From positions 23,362-56,083 of the forward strand of contig JAUMYV010000003.1 of NCBI GenBank assembly GCA_030528445.1: a DNA stretch of 32,722 bases, read 5' to 3'. Every line of letters begins with the position of its first letter. Within the stretch, counting starts at the first letter, position 1. Position numbers and translations under genes: made by a program. Origin of the DNA: Porphyromonadaceae bacterium. GTDB taxonomy: Bacteria > Bacteroidota > Bacteroidia > Bacteroidales > Porphyromonadaceae. Below, piece by piece: positions 24,440 to 32,722 of the stretch. Under the pieces are notes generated by a model, which saw nothing but the letters and a program-made list of their open reading frames with translations, searched no databases and was not told the origin of the DNA.

Positions 24440-25294
24440 CTAGTAGCTGCGTAGCAGAGATCTCGTGAGCTTTTTGTCCTTTTCGGGCAGAGGTGGGTAG
24501 CCCTGATTCATCGCTTTCTCCCAAGTGCCATAGTTCGGATTGGGCAGTACGATGAATCGATTGCCAAACTCTTTGGCGAAGCGATTGAGACCTGCCTTGC
24601 GCTCAAGCTCGTTGGAGCTGTCAAAGACATGGTCAAAGTCTCCGAGGTTGTCGCCGATGAGCATCAAGATGTTGTATTGCTCTAGTACGTGGTTGCGTCG
24701 AGCTGTTTTGTCCGAAGTCGTCGAGCGTAGAATCAGTTGGCTATCTACGACCTGTGGGAAGCCAAAGGCCTTTAGGTTGCGTAGCGTACCAGCTCTATTC
24801 TTCTCGTTGCGGTTGGAGATGTAGAAAATCTTCACACCTGCTTTGTCGGCACGTAGGAAGAAGTCTCTCGCCCCTGCTAGGGTATCTGCCTCAGCCCTCT
24901 CGCACCATTCGTCCCAAGAGGCATCTGTGTAGTCCTCGCCTTTGAGGGCTTGATGCACGGCATTGGGCGTATTGTCGAGAATGGTCTCGTCAATGTCTGT
25001 GACGATGGCCCAAGGTTTCTGCCCTGGTTGCAGAGGTTTGGCCGTAGCTGCATCTAGGCGGAGCGTAGCGATGTTGTATGCCTGTAGGCAAAGAGCCTTG
25101 TATTCTGCCGAGCGCTGTATCCAAGCCGATGTGTAGAGCTTGCCTCCTAGGGTCGGGCTCATAGATACTCTGTCAGCTTGAGGGTTGGCGGTTGTTTTGA
25201 TTTGGGCTGGATAGCTTCTGTTGCCAATAACGCAGCTACCTAGTCCGCTAGCCGTAGCTAGTATAAGTAGGGTAGTACAGATTGATTTCATCAT
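24440..25294 (-). CDS. 5'-nucleotidase, lipoprotein e(P4) family (class C acid phosphatase)
   Basis: The 284-residue protein has a lipoprotein signal ending LGSC (near residue 21) and the HAD phosphatase motifs of class C acid phosphatases: AIVTDIDETILDN near residue 95, KIFYISNRNEKNRAGTLRNLKAFG near residue 155, and LMLIGDNLGDFDHVFD near residue 215. LYTSAWIQRSAEYKALCLQAYN matches the family's N-terminal region. In Haemophilus e(P4) dephosphorylates NMN and nucleotides at the outer membrane; here a role in nucleotide scavenging is likely, and thymidine kinase just upstream (4 bases) fits that idea. The ATG at 25291, one codon in, is an equally good start. A terminator follows. Confidence 0.92.
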   Translation of the reverse strand: MMKSICTTLLILATASGLGSCVIGNRSYPAQIKTTANPQADRVSMSPTLGGKLYTSAWIQRSAEYKALCLQAYNIATLRLDAATAKPLQPGQKPWAIVTDIDETILDNTPNAVHQALKGEDYTDASWDEWCERAEADTLAGARDFFLRADKAGVKIFYISNRNEKNRAGTLRNLKAFGFPQVVDSQLILRSTTSDKTARRNHVLEQYNILMLIGDNLGDFDHVFDSSNELERKAGLNRFAKEFGNRFIVLPNPNYGTWEKAMNQGYPPLPEKDKKLTRSLLRSY

Positions 25295-25298
25295 TGAT

Positions 25299-25895
25299 TT
25301 ATGATTGTGGATTAGTACTTTGCTGGTGCTTGAGGTAGCATGTGCGGCATAGGGGATTGTACTCTTTCATCTCGCCGAGCATGACCTGTGCCGAGCCAGA
25401 GACACGGCGAAAAGAATAGTTGGCCAGGCGACCACACTCCATGCAGATGGCGTGAATCTTGTCTACAGAGTCCGCAATAGCGCATAGACCTGCCATTGGA
25501 CCAAAGGGCTGGCGACGAAAGTCCATATCCAGCCCCGCGATGATTACCCTGACGCCACGATCTGCTAGTTCCTGAACGACTGCGATGATGCCATCGTCGA
25601 AAAACTGTGCCTCGTCAATGCCGATAACGTCTACGTCCGAGGACATCAGCAGTACGCTAGCAGAGCTGTCTACTGGTGTGGACTCGATCTTATTGCGATC
25701 GTGCGAGACCACTTGCGTCTCGTCGTAGCGCATGTCAATGGCTGGCTTGAATATCTCCACACTCTGATTGGCAATCTTGGCACGACGAAGCCGACGCATC
25801 AGCTCCTCCGTCTTGCCGCTAAACATCGAGCCACAGATGACCTCGATCGAGCCACGTCCAGTCATGCCTTCGTTCTCGATATGCAAATAGTTCAT
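25299..25895 (-). CDS. tdk: Thymidine kinase
   Basis: The 198-residue enzyme is a type II thymidine kinase. It shows the P-loop [18 protein letters not shown] near residue 22, [14 protein letters not shown] near residue 90 with the catalytic glutamate, [18 protein letters not shown], and the zinc site from [13 protein letters not shown] and PLCRTC. YSFRRV and the lasso region are intact. It salvages thymidine to dTMP. It lies 19 bases downstream of tsaE and 4 bases upstream of the e(P4)-type phosphatase gene in one operon, so extracellular dephosphorylation and thymidine phosphorylation may work together; that link is inferred from position only. Confidence 0.95.
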   Translation of the reverse strand: MNYLHIENEGMTGRGSIEVICGSMFSGKTEELMRRLRRAKIANQSVEIFKPAIDMRYDETQVVSHDRNKIESTPVDSSASVLLMSSDVDVIGIDEAQFFDDGIIAVVQELADRGVRVIIAGLDMDFRRQPFGPMAGLCAIADSVDKIHAICMECGRLANYSFRRVSGSAQVMLGEMKEYNPLCRTCYLKHQQSTNPQS

Positions 25896-25914
25896 AGTAC
25901 TGTATGATGCTAGA

Positions 25915-26361
25915 CTAGTTTTTGTAATAGGTCGCAGTCAGTAGGCGGGCTCCAGTGTCGGCTTCCTCCTCGATCGTTACACGCACTGTGTCGGTAGGCA
26001 ATATCTCCTCAAGGATCTCTGGCCACTCAATTAGGCAGAGTGCTCCACTCTCTAGGTAGTCCTCCACACCTAGATTGAGTGCATCGCTTAGCTTCTCTAG
26101 GCGGTAGCAATCGAAGTGGTAGATCAGTTCGCCCGAGGGCTCTGCTCGGTACTCGTTGATGATAGAGAATGTTGGGCTATTGATGACGTCCTCTACTCCG
26201 AGAGCTTCGGCTAGTGCCTTGATGAACGTCGTCTTGCCCGTTCCCATAGGAGCAGTGAAGGCGAATATATCTCCGTATGGTAGCACTTCATCAATGAAGC
26301 GCTCGACCACCCGTGGCAGTGCCTCGACAGACTCTATTCGGTAGCTAGTTTGTTCTTTCAT
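25915..26361 (-). CDS. tsaE: tRNA threonylcarbamoyladenosine biosynthesis ATPase TsaE
   Basis: This 148-residue protein is the small P-loop ATPase needed with TsaB and TsaD to make t6A at position 37 of ANN-reading tRNAs. Walker A is [19 protein letters not shown] near residue 38, the switch segment is [13 protein letters not shown], Walker B-like strand [10 protein letters not shown] follows, and [15 protein letters not shown] gives the conserved IEWPE. Length is typical. Its ATG overlaps the porX stop as ATGA, so the two are translationally coupled. Confidence 0.94.
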   Translation of the reverse strand: MKEQTSYRIESVEALPRVVERFIDEVLPYGDIFAFTAPMGTGKTTFIKALAEALGVEDVINSPTFSIINEYRAEPSGELIYHFDCYRLEKLSDALNLGVEDYLESGALCLIEWPEILEEILPTDTVRVTIEEEADTGARLLTATYYKN

Positions 26362-27911
26362 TTGGGTTGCATTGTGATGATGGGTACGAGCATCTCCTCC
26401 AGCGAAACACCTCCGTGCTGGAAGGTATCTCGGTAGTACTGTACGTAGTAGTTGTAGTTGTTGGGGTAGGCAAAGAAGTCGTTGCCCAGACTAAATACGT
26501 AGCGATCCGATAGGTGTGTCCTAGGCAGACCGATACGTTCTGGTTTCGTAATCTCGAAGAGAGACTTGGCATCGTAGCTTAGGGATTTGCCTACCTTGTA
26601 GCGTAGGTTGGTATTCGTGTTCTTGTCACCGATGATCTTCACTGGGTTCTTCACTCGTATAGTCCCATGGTCTGTGGTCAGGATAACCTTGTAACCCATC
26701 TGTGCGATTTGCTTAAACAGGTTGTAGGTCGTCGAGTGACGGAACCAACTAGTCGTGAGTGAGCGATAGGCAGCCTCCGTATTGGCTAGCTCGCGTATCA
26801 TCTTGCTCTCTGTGCGGGCGTGCGAGAGCATATCAACGAAGTTGAGGACGATGACGTTGAGGTCATACTCCTTGAGGTCGTGGATGTTATTGAGCAGCCG
26901 CTCGCCGTAACGTGCTTCGTAGACCTTATTGTAGGAGAAGCTGTAGCGCTTGCGGTAACGCTCTAGCAGAGTGCGAATCATTGGCTCTTCGTTGAGGTTC
27001 TTCCCCTCTTCGCTCTCTTCGTCCACCCATAGATCGGGGAACATACGAGCAATGTCTAGAGGCATAAGCCCAGAGAAGATGGCATTGCGCGCGTACTGAG
27101 TTGCCGTAGGTAGGATAGAGAGGTAGAGATCTTCGTCGAAGGTATAGAATTCGCTAAGTAGCCCCTTGACGCTCTCCCACTGGTCTAGTCGGAAGTTATC
27201 AATCAAGATGAAAAACACTTTCTCTCCCTTATCCAGTAGCGGGAATACCTTAGTCTTGAATAGATCGGGGCTCATCACGGGCTTGCTCTCTGGATTGGCG
27301 ATCCAGCCCTCGTAGTTGCGTGAGATGAAGCGACTGAATAGACGACCAGCCTCACTCTTCTGCATCTCAAGTAGTTCCCCCATTTGCCTATCTCCGTCTT
27401 GTAGCTCCATTTCCCAGTAGACGAGCCTGCGGTAGAGCTCTTTCCATTCGTCTAGACTTAGCCGATCGCTCATGCTAGCACCAATCTGTGAGAACTCTTG
27501 GCGGTAGTTCATCGTCGTCGTCTCACTGATGATGCTCGACTGATGCAGGTTCTTTTTCAGCGATAGCAGTAGCTGATTGGGATTGACAGGTTTGATGAGG
27601 TAATCGGCTATCTTACCTCCGATAGCTTGATTCATCAACTGCTCCTCTTCGCTCTTGGTCACCATCACTACGGGAATAAAGGGCTTAATCTCCTTAATCT
27701 TTTGGAGCGTGTCTAGCCCTGTGAGTCCAGGCATGTGCTCATCGAGGAAGATGAGGTCGTAGTGATTGTTCTCTACAGCTCCGATGGCGTCCGTACCGCT
27801 AAGTACGGGCGTTACGGCATAGCCTTTGGTCTCTAGGAAGAGGATATGAGGTTTGAGCAGGTCGATTTCGTCGTCTGCCCAAAGTATCTGATATGTCTTG
27901 TTACTTGTCAT
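26358..27911 (-). CDS. porX: PorX, two-component response regulator of type IX secretion
   Basis: The 517-residue protein starts [23 protein letters not shown]. Residues 1-125 are a receiver domain with acidic pocket ADDE (residues 12-15), phosphoacceptor Asp57 in [10 protein letters not shown], and the conserved Lys in MVTKSEEEQ. The rest is a long linker and a PglZ domain of the alkaline phosphatase superfamily ([55 protein letters not shown] with metal-binding Asp-His). In Porphyromonas gingivalis PorX works with the kinase PorY and controls type IX secretion genes; no porY is here. The frame runs on to 27968, but a -7 promoter element covers that position, so the ATG at 27911 is the real start. 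Confidence 0.93.
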   Translation of the reverse strand: MTSNKTYQILWADDEIDLLKPHILFLETKGYAVTPVLSGTDAIGAVENNHYDLIFLDEHMPGLTGLDTLQKIKEIKPFIPVVMVTKSEEEQLMNQAIGGKIADYLIKPVNPNQLLLSLKKNLHQSSIISETTTMNYRQEFSQIGASMSDRLSLDEWKELYRRLVYWEMELQDGDRQMGELLEMQKSEAGRLFSRFISRNYEGWIANPESKPVMSPDLFKTKVFPLLDKGEKVFFILIDNFRLDQWESVKGLLSEFYTFDEDLYLSILPTATQYARNAIFSGLMPLDIARMFPDLWVDEESEEGKNLNEEPMIRTLLERYRKRYSFSYNKVYEARYGERLLNNIHDLKEYDLNVIVLNFVDMLSHARTESKMIRELANTEAAYRSLTTSWFRHSTTYNLFKQIAQMGYKVILTTDHGTIRVKNPVKIIGDKNTNTNLRYKVGKSLSYDAKSLFEITKPERIGLPRTHLSDRYVFSLGNDFFAYPNNYNYYVQYYRDTFQHGGVSLEEMLVPIITMQPK

Positions 27912-27965
27912 ATAGTATAGGTTTACCATATCATAACGAAGCTCCTCGTTATTTATGATACGAGA

Positions 27966-27973
27966 CAAAGATA
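27966..27973 (-). promoter_or_regulatory. Bacteroidota -7 element before porX
   Basis: The - strand reads TATCTTTG, a perfect TAnnTTTG, 54 bases before the porX ATG at 27911. It overlaps the 5' end of the longest open frame and so rules out that longer start. Confidence 0.65.
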
Positions 27974-28020
27974 TAGAAAATCTAGTGCTTACCCCATTTG
28001 CTTCTGCCAGCCCTCTTGTA

Positions 28021-30000
28021 CTACTTACCCCAGTGTTTGTCTATCTCTGCGATGACTAGGTGCGCTTGCGTGGCAACGTCTTCGGCATGGTTGACTAGAC
28101 CCGACAAGGCAATACCGCTCAGGCCTAGACTCGCTAGTGTGGCCAAGTCCGCTAGCTCGATCCCGCCGATACCAATTATAGGTATCGGGTGGGGGAGTTG
28201 CCTGTGGCGCGCGACGAGATTGCTCATTCCCTCCTTGCCTAGTATAGGCGCTAGACGCTCCTTGGTATAGGTCATACGCCATGGACCTACTCCCACATAG
28301 TCTGCACCCTCTAGAGCTCGAAGCTCAATATCTTCGGCTCGGTTGCAGGTCCCACCAATGATCTTGTCGCTACCAAGCAGTTTGCGTGCCTCGCCGATGG
28401 GCATATCGTTTAGCCCGAGGTGCACGCCGTGAGCATCGCACTCTAGCGCAACTTCTACATCGTCGTCGATGATGAGGGTTGCGCCCGTATAGCTCTTCAT
28501 TTCCTCTTTGAGTGCAAGGGCTGCTCTGAGACGATCGGATGAGTTGCTGTGCTTCATACGTAGTTGAATCCAGCGGATGCCTCCTTGCAGAGCCGCCCTA
28601 GCTCTATTTAGCAGTTCGTCTAGGTCTTGGCTGTCCGTGATATATTGGAGGTGGCAGGTCTCCAGCCTAGTCTCTTTGCTAAGCCTTGCCGCATTGGTCT
28701 CTAGGTTACCTAATAGCTGTGTACTAGAGCGACGAAGCCTATCTACTGCCCATTGGCCTAGTCTGCAGGCCGTAGGAAGATCATACCCCTGTGCTAGCTT
28801 GGTGGCAATCACTGCCGACAGTGTACAGCCTGTGCCGTGCTTGTCGTGCGGTGTGCGTGGTACACTATATACATAGGTATTGCCAGTGGGGAGGTAGAGC
28901 TGATCGCATGAGAGGTGCTCATCTTCACTATGTCCCCCCTTGAGCAGAATCGCGATTTGATGCTTTTGGCTTAGCTTCTTGAGGGGATCGGGCTGATCGG
29001 AGCCAAATAACCGAATAGCCTCTGGCCTATTAGGTGTGATGAGGCTTACAGCACTCAGCAGTTGTCTTAGGGTTTGGTTCGAATAGGTTGGATGTATGCT
29101 CTCGGACGAAGCCGTAGCCGAGAGAATAGGATCCCAAATGATGTGTCGGACGCCATGGAGCTGTAGGGTCTTGACCAGCCGAAGAGCCTCTTCGAGATTT
29201 GCCACTAGACCTATCTTGGCGGATAGTGGGCGATGCTTCTCGAGTAGGCATAGCAGTGGACGCTCTATTTGCGCCCAAGATAGAGGAAGAACAGAGACAA
29301 AGTGGCTCTCATGCTGCTCGGTGAGAGCTGTGCAGATGGTTAGCGGATAGCCACTCTCCGCCGTTATAGCACGAGCATCGGCCACTAGACCTGCGCCGCT
29401 GGTGGGGTCATGACCCGCAAGGGATAGCACACAAGGCAAATCGAACTCAACGAATCGCTCTATTGGACCAGCCGATAGATAACCTAGTGCAGCGGTACCC
29501 GAGAAGCCATATTGGAGGACTTCTCTAGCCCTCTCGGGAGTGATCCCCCCTAGAGCTACCACTGGGAATGGAAGACGAGGCAGTCTCTCTCGGCAATCCT
29601 CTAGGTCTAGACCTGCTTGGTAGCCAACCTTGGATATGCTGTCGAAGGCTGGACTTAGTAGTGCGTAGGTAGGGCTAAAGGGTAGATGCTCCAATTCGTC
29701 TATATTATGTGCCGAGACGCTGATGCGTCCACCGTAGTGAGATAGCTCATGCCATCGGCCGATTAGACTCGTGCGCAGATGGATACCCCCAGCTCCTGTG
29801 ATGGGGAGGAGGTCGAAGTGGTCGCACAGGACGAGTCGATGGCGATACTTGGGCTCAATGGCGCATATTGCAGCTTCGTATGCTGCTCTGTCGGCACTCG
29901 GGAGACGTAGATGTAGGGCTTGTAGACCAAGAGAGAAAAGCTGATTGTAGACCCGTAGGGTTTCTGCAGTAGCAGTGGGAGGTGTAATAGCAATGAACAT
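28021..30000 (-). CDS. Three-domain thiamine enzyme: ThiE-like, ThiD, ThiE
   Basis: From the ATG at 30000 (MFIAITPP) the protein has 659 residues. Residues 1-185 are a ThiE/TenI-like barrel (LGLQALHLRLP, RLVLCDHFDLL, GGIHLR, LLSPAFDSISKVGY, VVALGGITP), the divergent form found in Bacteroidota thi operons. Residues ~189-440 are ThiD, the HMP/HMP-P kinase (LSLAGHDPTSGAGLVAD; ICTALTEQ; KIGLVAN; DKHGTGCTLSA, the anion hole and catalytic Cys). Residues ~450-659 are a full ThiE, thiamine phosphate synthase (GGIRWIQLRMK, IIDDDVEVALECDAHGVHLG, GTCNRAED, GADYVGVGP, TKERLAPILG, IIGIGGI). One chain could thus phosphorylate the pyrimidine and join it to thiazole phosphate. The frame extends to 30120, but those 40 residues are not family-like. 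It lies downstream of thiC. Confidence 0.88.
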   Translation of the reverse strand: MFIAITPPTATAETLRVYNQLFSLGLQALHLRLPSADRAAYEAAICAIEPKYRHRLVLCDHFDLLPITGAGGIHLRTSLIGRWHELSHYGGRISVSAHNIDELEHLPFSPTYALLSPAFDSISKVGYQAGLDLEDCRERLPRLPFPVVALGGITPERAREVLQYGFSGTAALGYLSAGPIERFVEFDLPCVLSLAGHDPTSGAGLVADARAITAESGYPLTICTALTEQHESHFVSVLPLSWAQIERPLLCLLEKHRPLSAKIGLVANLEEALRLVKTLQLHGVRHIIWDPILSATASSESIHPTYSNQTLRQLLSAVSLITPNRPEAIRLFGSDQPDPLKKLSQKHQIAILLKGGHSEDEHLSCDQLYLPTGNTYVYSVPRTPHDKHGTGCTLSAVIATKLAQGYDLPTACRLGQWAVDRLRRSSTQLLGNLETNAARLSKETRLETCHLQYITDSQDLDELLNRARAALQGGIRWIQLRMKHSNSSDRLRAALALKEEMKSYTGATLIIDDDVEVALECDAHGVHLGLNDMPIGEARKLLGSDKIIGGTCNRAEDIELRALEGADYVGVGPWRMTYTKERLAPILGKEGMSNLVARHRQLPHPIPIIGIGGIELADLATLASLGLSGIALSGLVNHAEDVATQAHLVIAEIDKHWGK

Positions 30001-30162
30001 AGGCAGAGGTATGATGAAGATGAATGGAAATGGAAACGAAACAGAAGGGGGTACCATCGATCTAGGGGTATGGCAGTGTGGCATCGTAGCCTTAATGCTT
30101 AGGTAACGAATACCCATCATCTACACAGCCACGCTACCATACACCCTATCTCGATAGTAGGA

Positions 30163-30186
30163 TATCTGTCCTATCAAGTACGTCAA
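30163..30186. repeat. 24-base dispersed repeat, copy B (between thiC and the thiED fusion)
   Basis: Read on the - strand this is TTGACGTACT, then T, then GATAGGACAGATA, the same as copy A (22868-22891, + strand) apart from one base. The copies are in inverted orientation, about 7.3 kb apart, both in thiamine gene leaders. A bulged local pairing GATAGTAGGA with TCCTATC (30153-30175) is possible here. Confidence 0.8.
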
Positions 30187-30225
30187 AGAACGAATTGCTA
30201 GTTTATAGCCCTAGCAAGCTGGCCT

Positions 30226-32049
<1,824 letters not shown>

Positions 32050-32188
32050 TTATAGGGTCTGTGTATTTTAGGAGCCTTCACCCAGACCGCCTCCGAGCAA
32101 AAAGAATCTATGTGTATGATCTAGATTGTGGCTTTTGGCTTGGAAGGGGCTAGGGAAGGCTCGCAGCGAGTGTTTTACCACAGCGATG

Positions 32189-32389
32189 TTATCCGCCTTT
32201 GATTGCCCCGATGATGAGTACGGAGTCATTTGCTTGCAGCATGGTCTCTGTCCATACTTCACGCTTGACAATATGCTGATTGATGGCTACAGCGATATGC
32301 GTCCCACCGAGACCCTGCTCTCGGAGTAAGGCCTCTAGGGTTAGATGATCGCTCACCTCTATGCTCTGATGATTGAGTGTTATTTGCAT
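32189..32389 (-). CDS. thiS: Sulfur carrier protein ThiS
   Basis: A 66-residue ubiquitin-like protein ending in Gly-Gly (LIIGAIKGG), the terminus adenylated by ThiF and converted to a thiocarboxylate for thiazole synthesis. The fold is visible in MQITLNHQSIEV, LTLEALLREQGL, THIAVAINQHIVKREVW and ANDSVLIIGAI. Length is typical. It is the first gene after the TPP riboswitch, while its partners ThiF and ThiG are encoded about 10 kb away at 20233-22835. The 172-base gap to thiC holds no recognised feature. Confidence 0.95.
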   Translation of the reverse strand: MQITLNHQSIEVSDHLTLEALLREQGLGGTHIAVAINQHIVKREVWTETMLQANDSVLIIGAIKGG

Positions 32390-32506
32390 ATAACCTTCGT
32401 TTCGAGTGATAACTAATTGAAAAAATCAGGTAGTCTCTCGGAAGGCTGCCCAAAGTGGGCTATGGTACGATTAACCAAAAGGAGAAGTTATCGGAGCAAC
32501 TCTAGC

Positions 32507-32583
32507 TTCTTTCCCTACGCCAGCATTATCTGGATCAGGTTACGGGTATCATCTCAGCCTCCACAGTGGGGCACCCCCAAGAA
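32507..32583 (-). ncRNA. TPP riboswitch (THI element)
   Basis: On the - strand the conserved thi-box cores are present in order: GGGGGTGCC, GGCTGAGATGATACCC, then AACCTGATCCAGATAATGC and TGGCGTAGGGAA. The outer P1 stem is TTCTT (32583-32579) with AAGAA (32511-32507). The aptamer binds thiamine pyrophosphate and lowers expression of downstream genes when it is plentiful. It starts within about ten bases of the predicted transcription start and leads to thiS, thiC and the thiED fusion. Confidence 0.95.
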
Positions 32584-32595
32584 TATCTACGCGGA

Positions 32596-32626
32596 CAAAG
32601 TTAGGGGAATAATCTTAATCTTCAAA
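32596..32626 (-). promoter_or_regulatory. Bacteroidota promoter of the thiS-thiC-thiED operon
   Basis: On the - strand TTTG (32626-32623) and TAACTTTG (32603-32596) are separated by 19 bases, a full -33/-7 match. The TPP aptamer begins 12 bases downstream of the -7 element. Confidence 0.8.
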
Positions 32627-32657
32627 TGCATGACCCGAAATTTAATTTTGCTCATAT

Positions 32658-32722
32658 CTTTTCTTTAGAGCAAGCTTAGCTCTATATAGAGGACGTCTTG
32701 CTCTATGTAGAGATAACCTTGC
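32658..32722. repeat. 21-bp-period palindromic array at the right edge
   Basis: CTCTATATAGAG (32680-32691), a perfect 12-bp palindrome, recurs as CTCTATGTAGAG (32701-32712), exactly 21 bases on. TAGAG half-sites stand at 32666, 32687 and 32708, again 21 apart, and GC at 32721-32722 is where the next unit would begin. Each unit also ends in CTT just before the next GCTCTA. The window stops inside the array, so its length is unknown. Confidence 0.75.

Larger units (their letters stand above)
32390..32722. other. Leader and upstream region of the thiamine operon
   Basis: No gene is supported here. In - strand order the region holds the start of a 21-bp palindromic array (32722-32658), the promoter (32626-32596), the TPP riboswitch aptamer (32583-32507) and a 117-base expression platform down to thiS. 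The platform contains a short hairpin (GCCCA/TGGGC, 32448-32460) and a T6 run about 15-20 bases further on, but I could not build a convincing terminator stem directly before the T-run. Confidence 0.7.

Noticed and set aside
30001-30120. 40-residue N-terminal extension of the thiamine fusion protein
   Set aside because: It is low-complexity, not related to the ThiE-like domain, and the family start MFIAITPP follows at once.
32422-32506. Classical intrinsic terminator as the riboswitch expression platform
   Set aside because: There is a T6 run and a small GCCCA/TGGGC hairpin, but they are separated by about 20 bases and no strong stem directly precedes the T-run.

Overview
The window looks like chromosomal DNA of a Bacteroidota bacterium, most likely Porphyromonas or a close relative. 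The reasons are a PorX-type response regulator with a PglZ-like domain (type IX secretion), a DUF4919-like protein, an HU protein of the long HIG type, a glycoside hydrolase family 2 enzyme with extra C-terminal domains, and repeated Bacteroidota-type promoters (TAnnTTTG at -7, sometimes with TTTG about 20 bases upstream). No phage, insertion sequence, CRISPR array, rRNA or tRNA was seen. Genes are densely packed and nearly all belong to recognisable families.

The left third runs on the + strand: ftsE, aspartokinase and menA in one tight cluster; a MIP18/DUF59 Fe-S assembly protein and an LpxH-like hydrolase behind a clear promoter; a secreted DUF4919-like protein; a secreted GH2 glycosidase; a secreted protein of unknown function with a probable beta-helix; and a cardiolipin synthase. 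Strong hairpin terminators at 4399-4436 and 5385-5448 separate the units.

From 11226 on, everything is on the - strand. Read in transcription order (right to left), the blocks are: (1) a thiamine operon with a promoter, a TPP riboswitch, thiS, thiC and a three-domain ThiE-ThiD-ThiE fusion; (2) porX, tsaE, tdk and an e(P4)-type acid phosphatase lipoprotein; (3) a lipoprotein with a long Pro/Lys/Glu linker; (4) a second thiamine block, thiG-thiH-thiF; (5) an HU-like DNA-binding protein; (6) guaA; (7) a long cluster panB, TRIC-family channel, a frameshifted membrane acyltransferase, nitroreductase, DUF2520 protein, kdsC, maf and cbiB. The two thiamine blocks together supply ThiS, ThiC, ThiD, ThiE, ThiF, ThiG and ThiH, so thiazole and pyrimidine synthesis are both covered, but only the thiS block has a visible riboswitch.

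The least explained sequence lies between genes. A tandem array of five 22-bp units built on the palindrome AAACGTATACGTTT stands upstream of the HU gene. A second array with a 21-bp period and a different palindrome (CTCTATATAGAG) begins at the right edge, upstream of the thiamine promoter. A 24-base element occurs twice in inverted orientation, once in front of thiG and once between thiC and the thiED fusion. These three are the best candidates for undescribed regulatory or structural DNA here.
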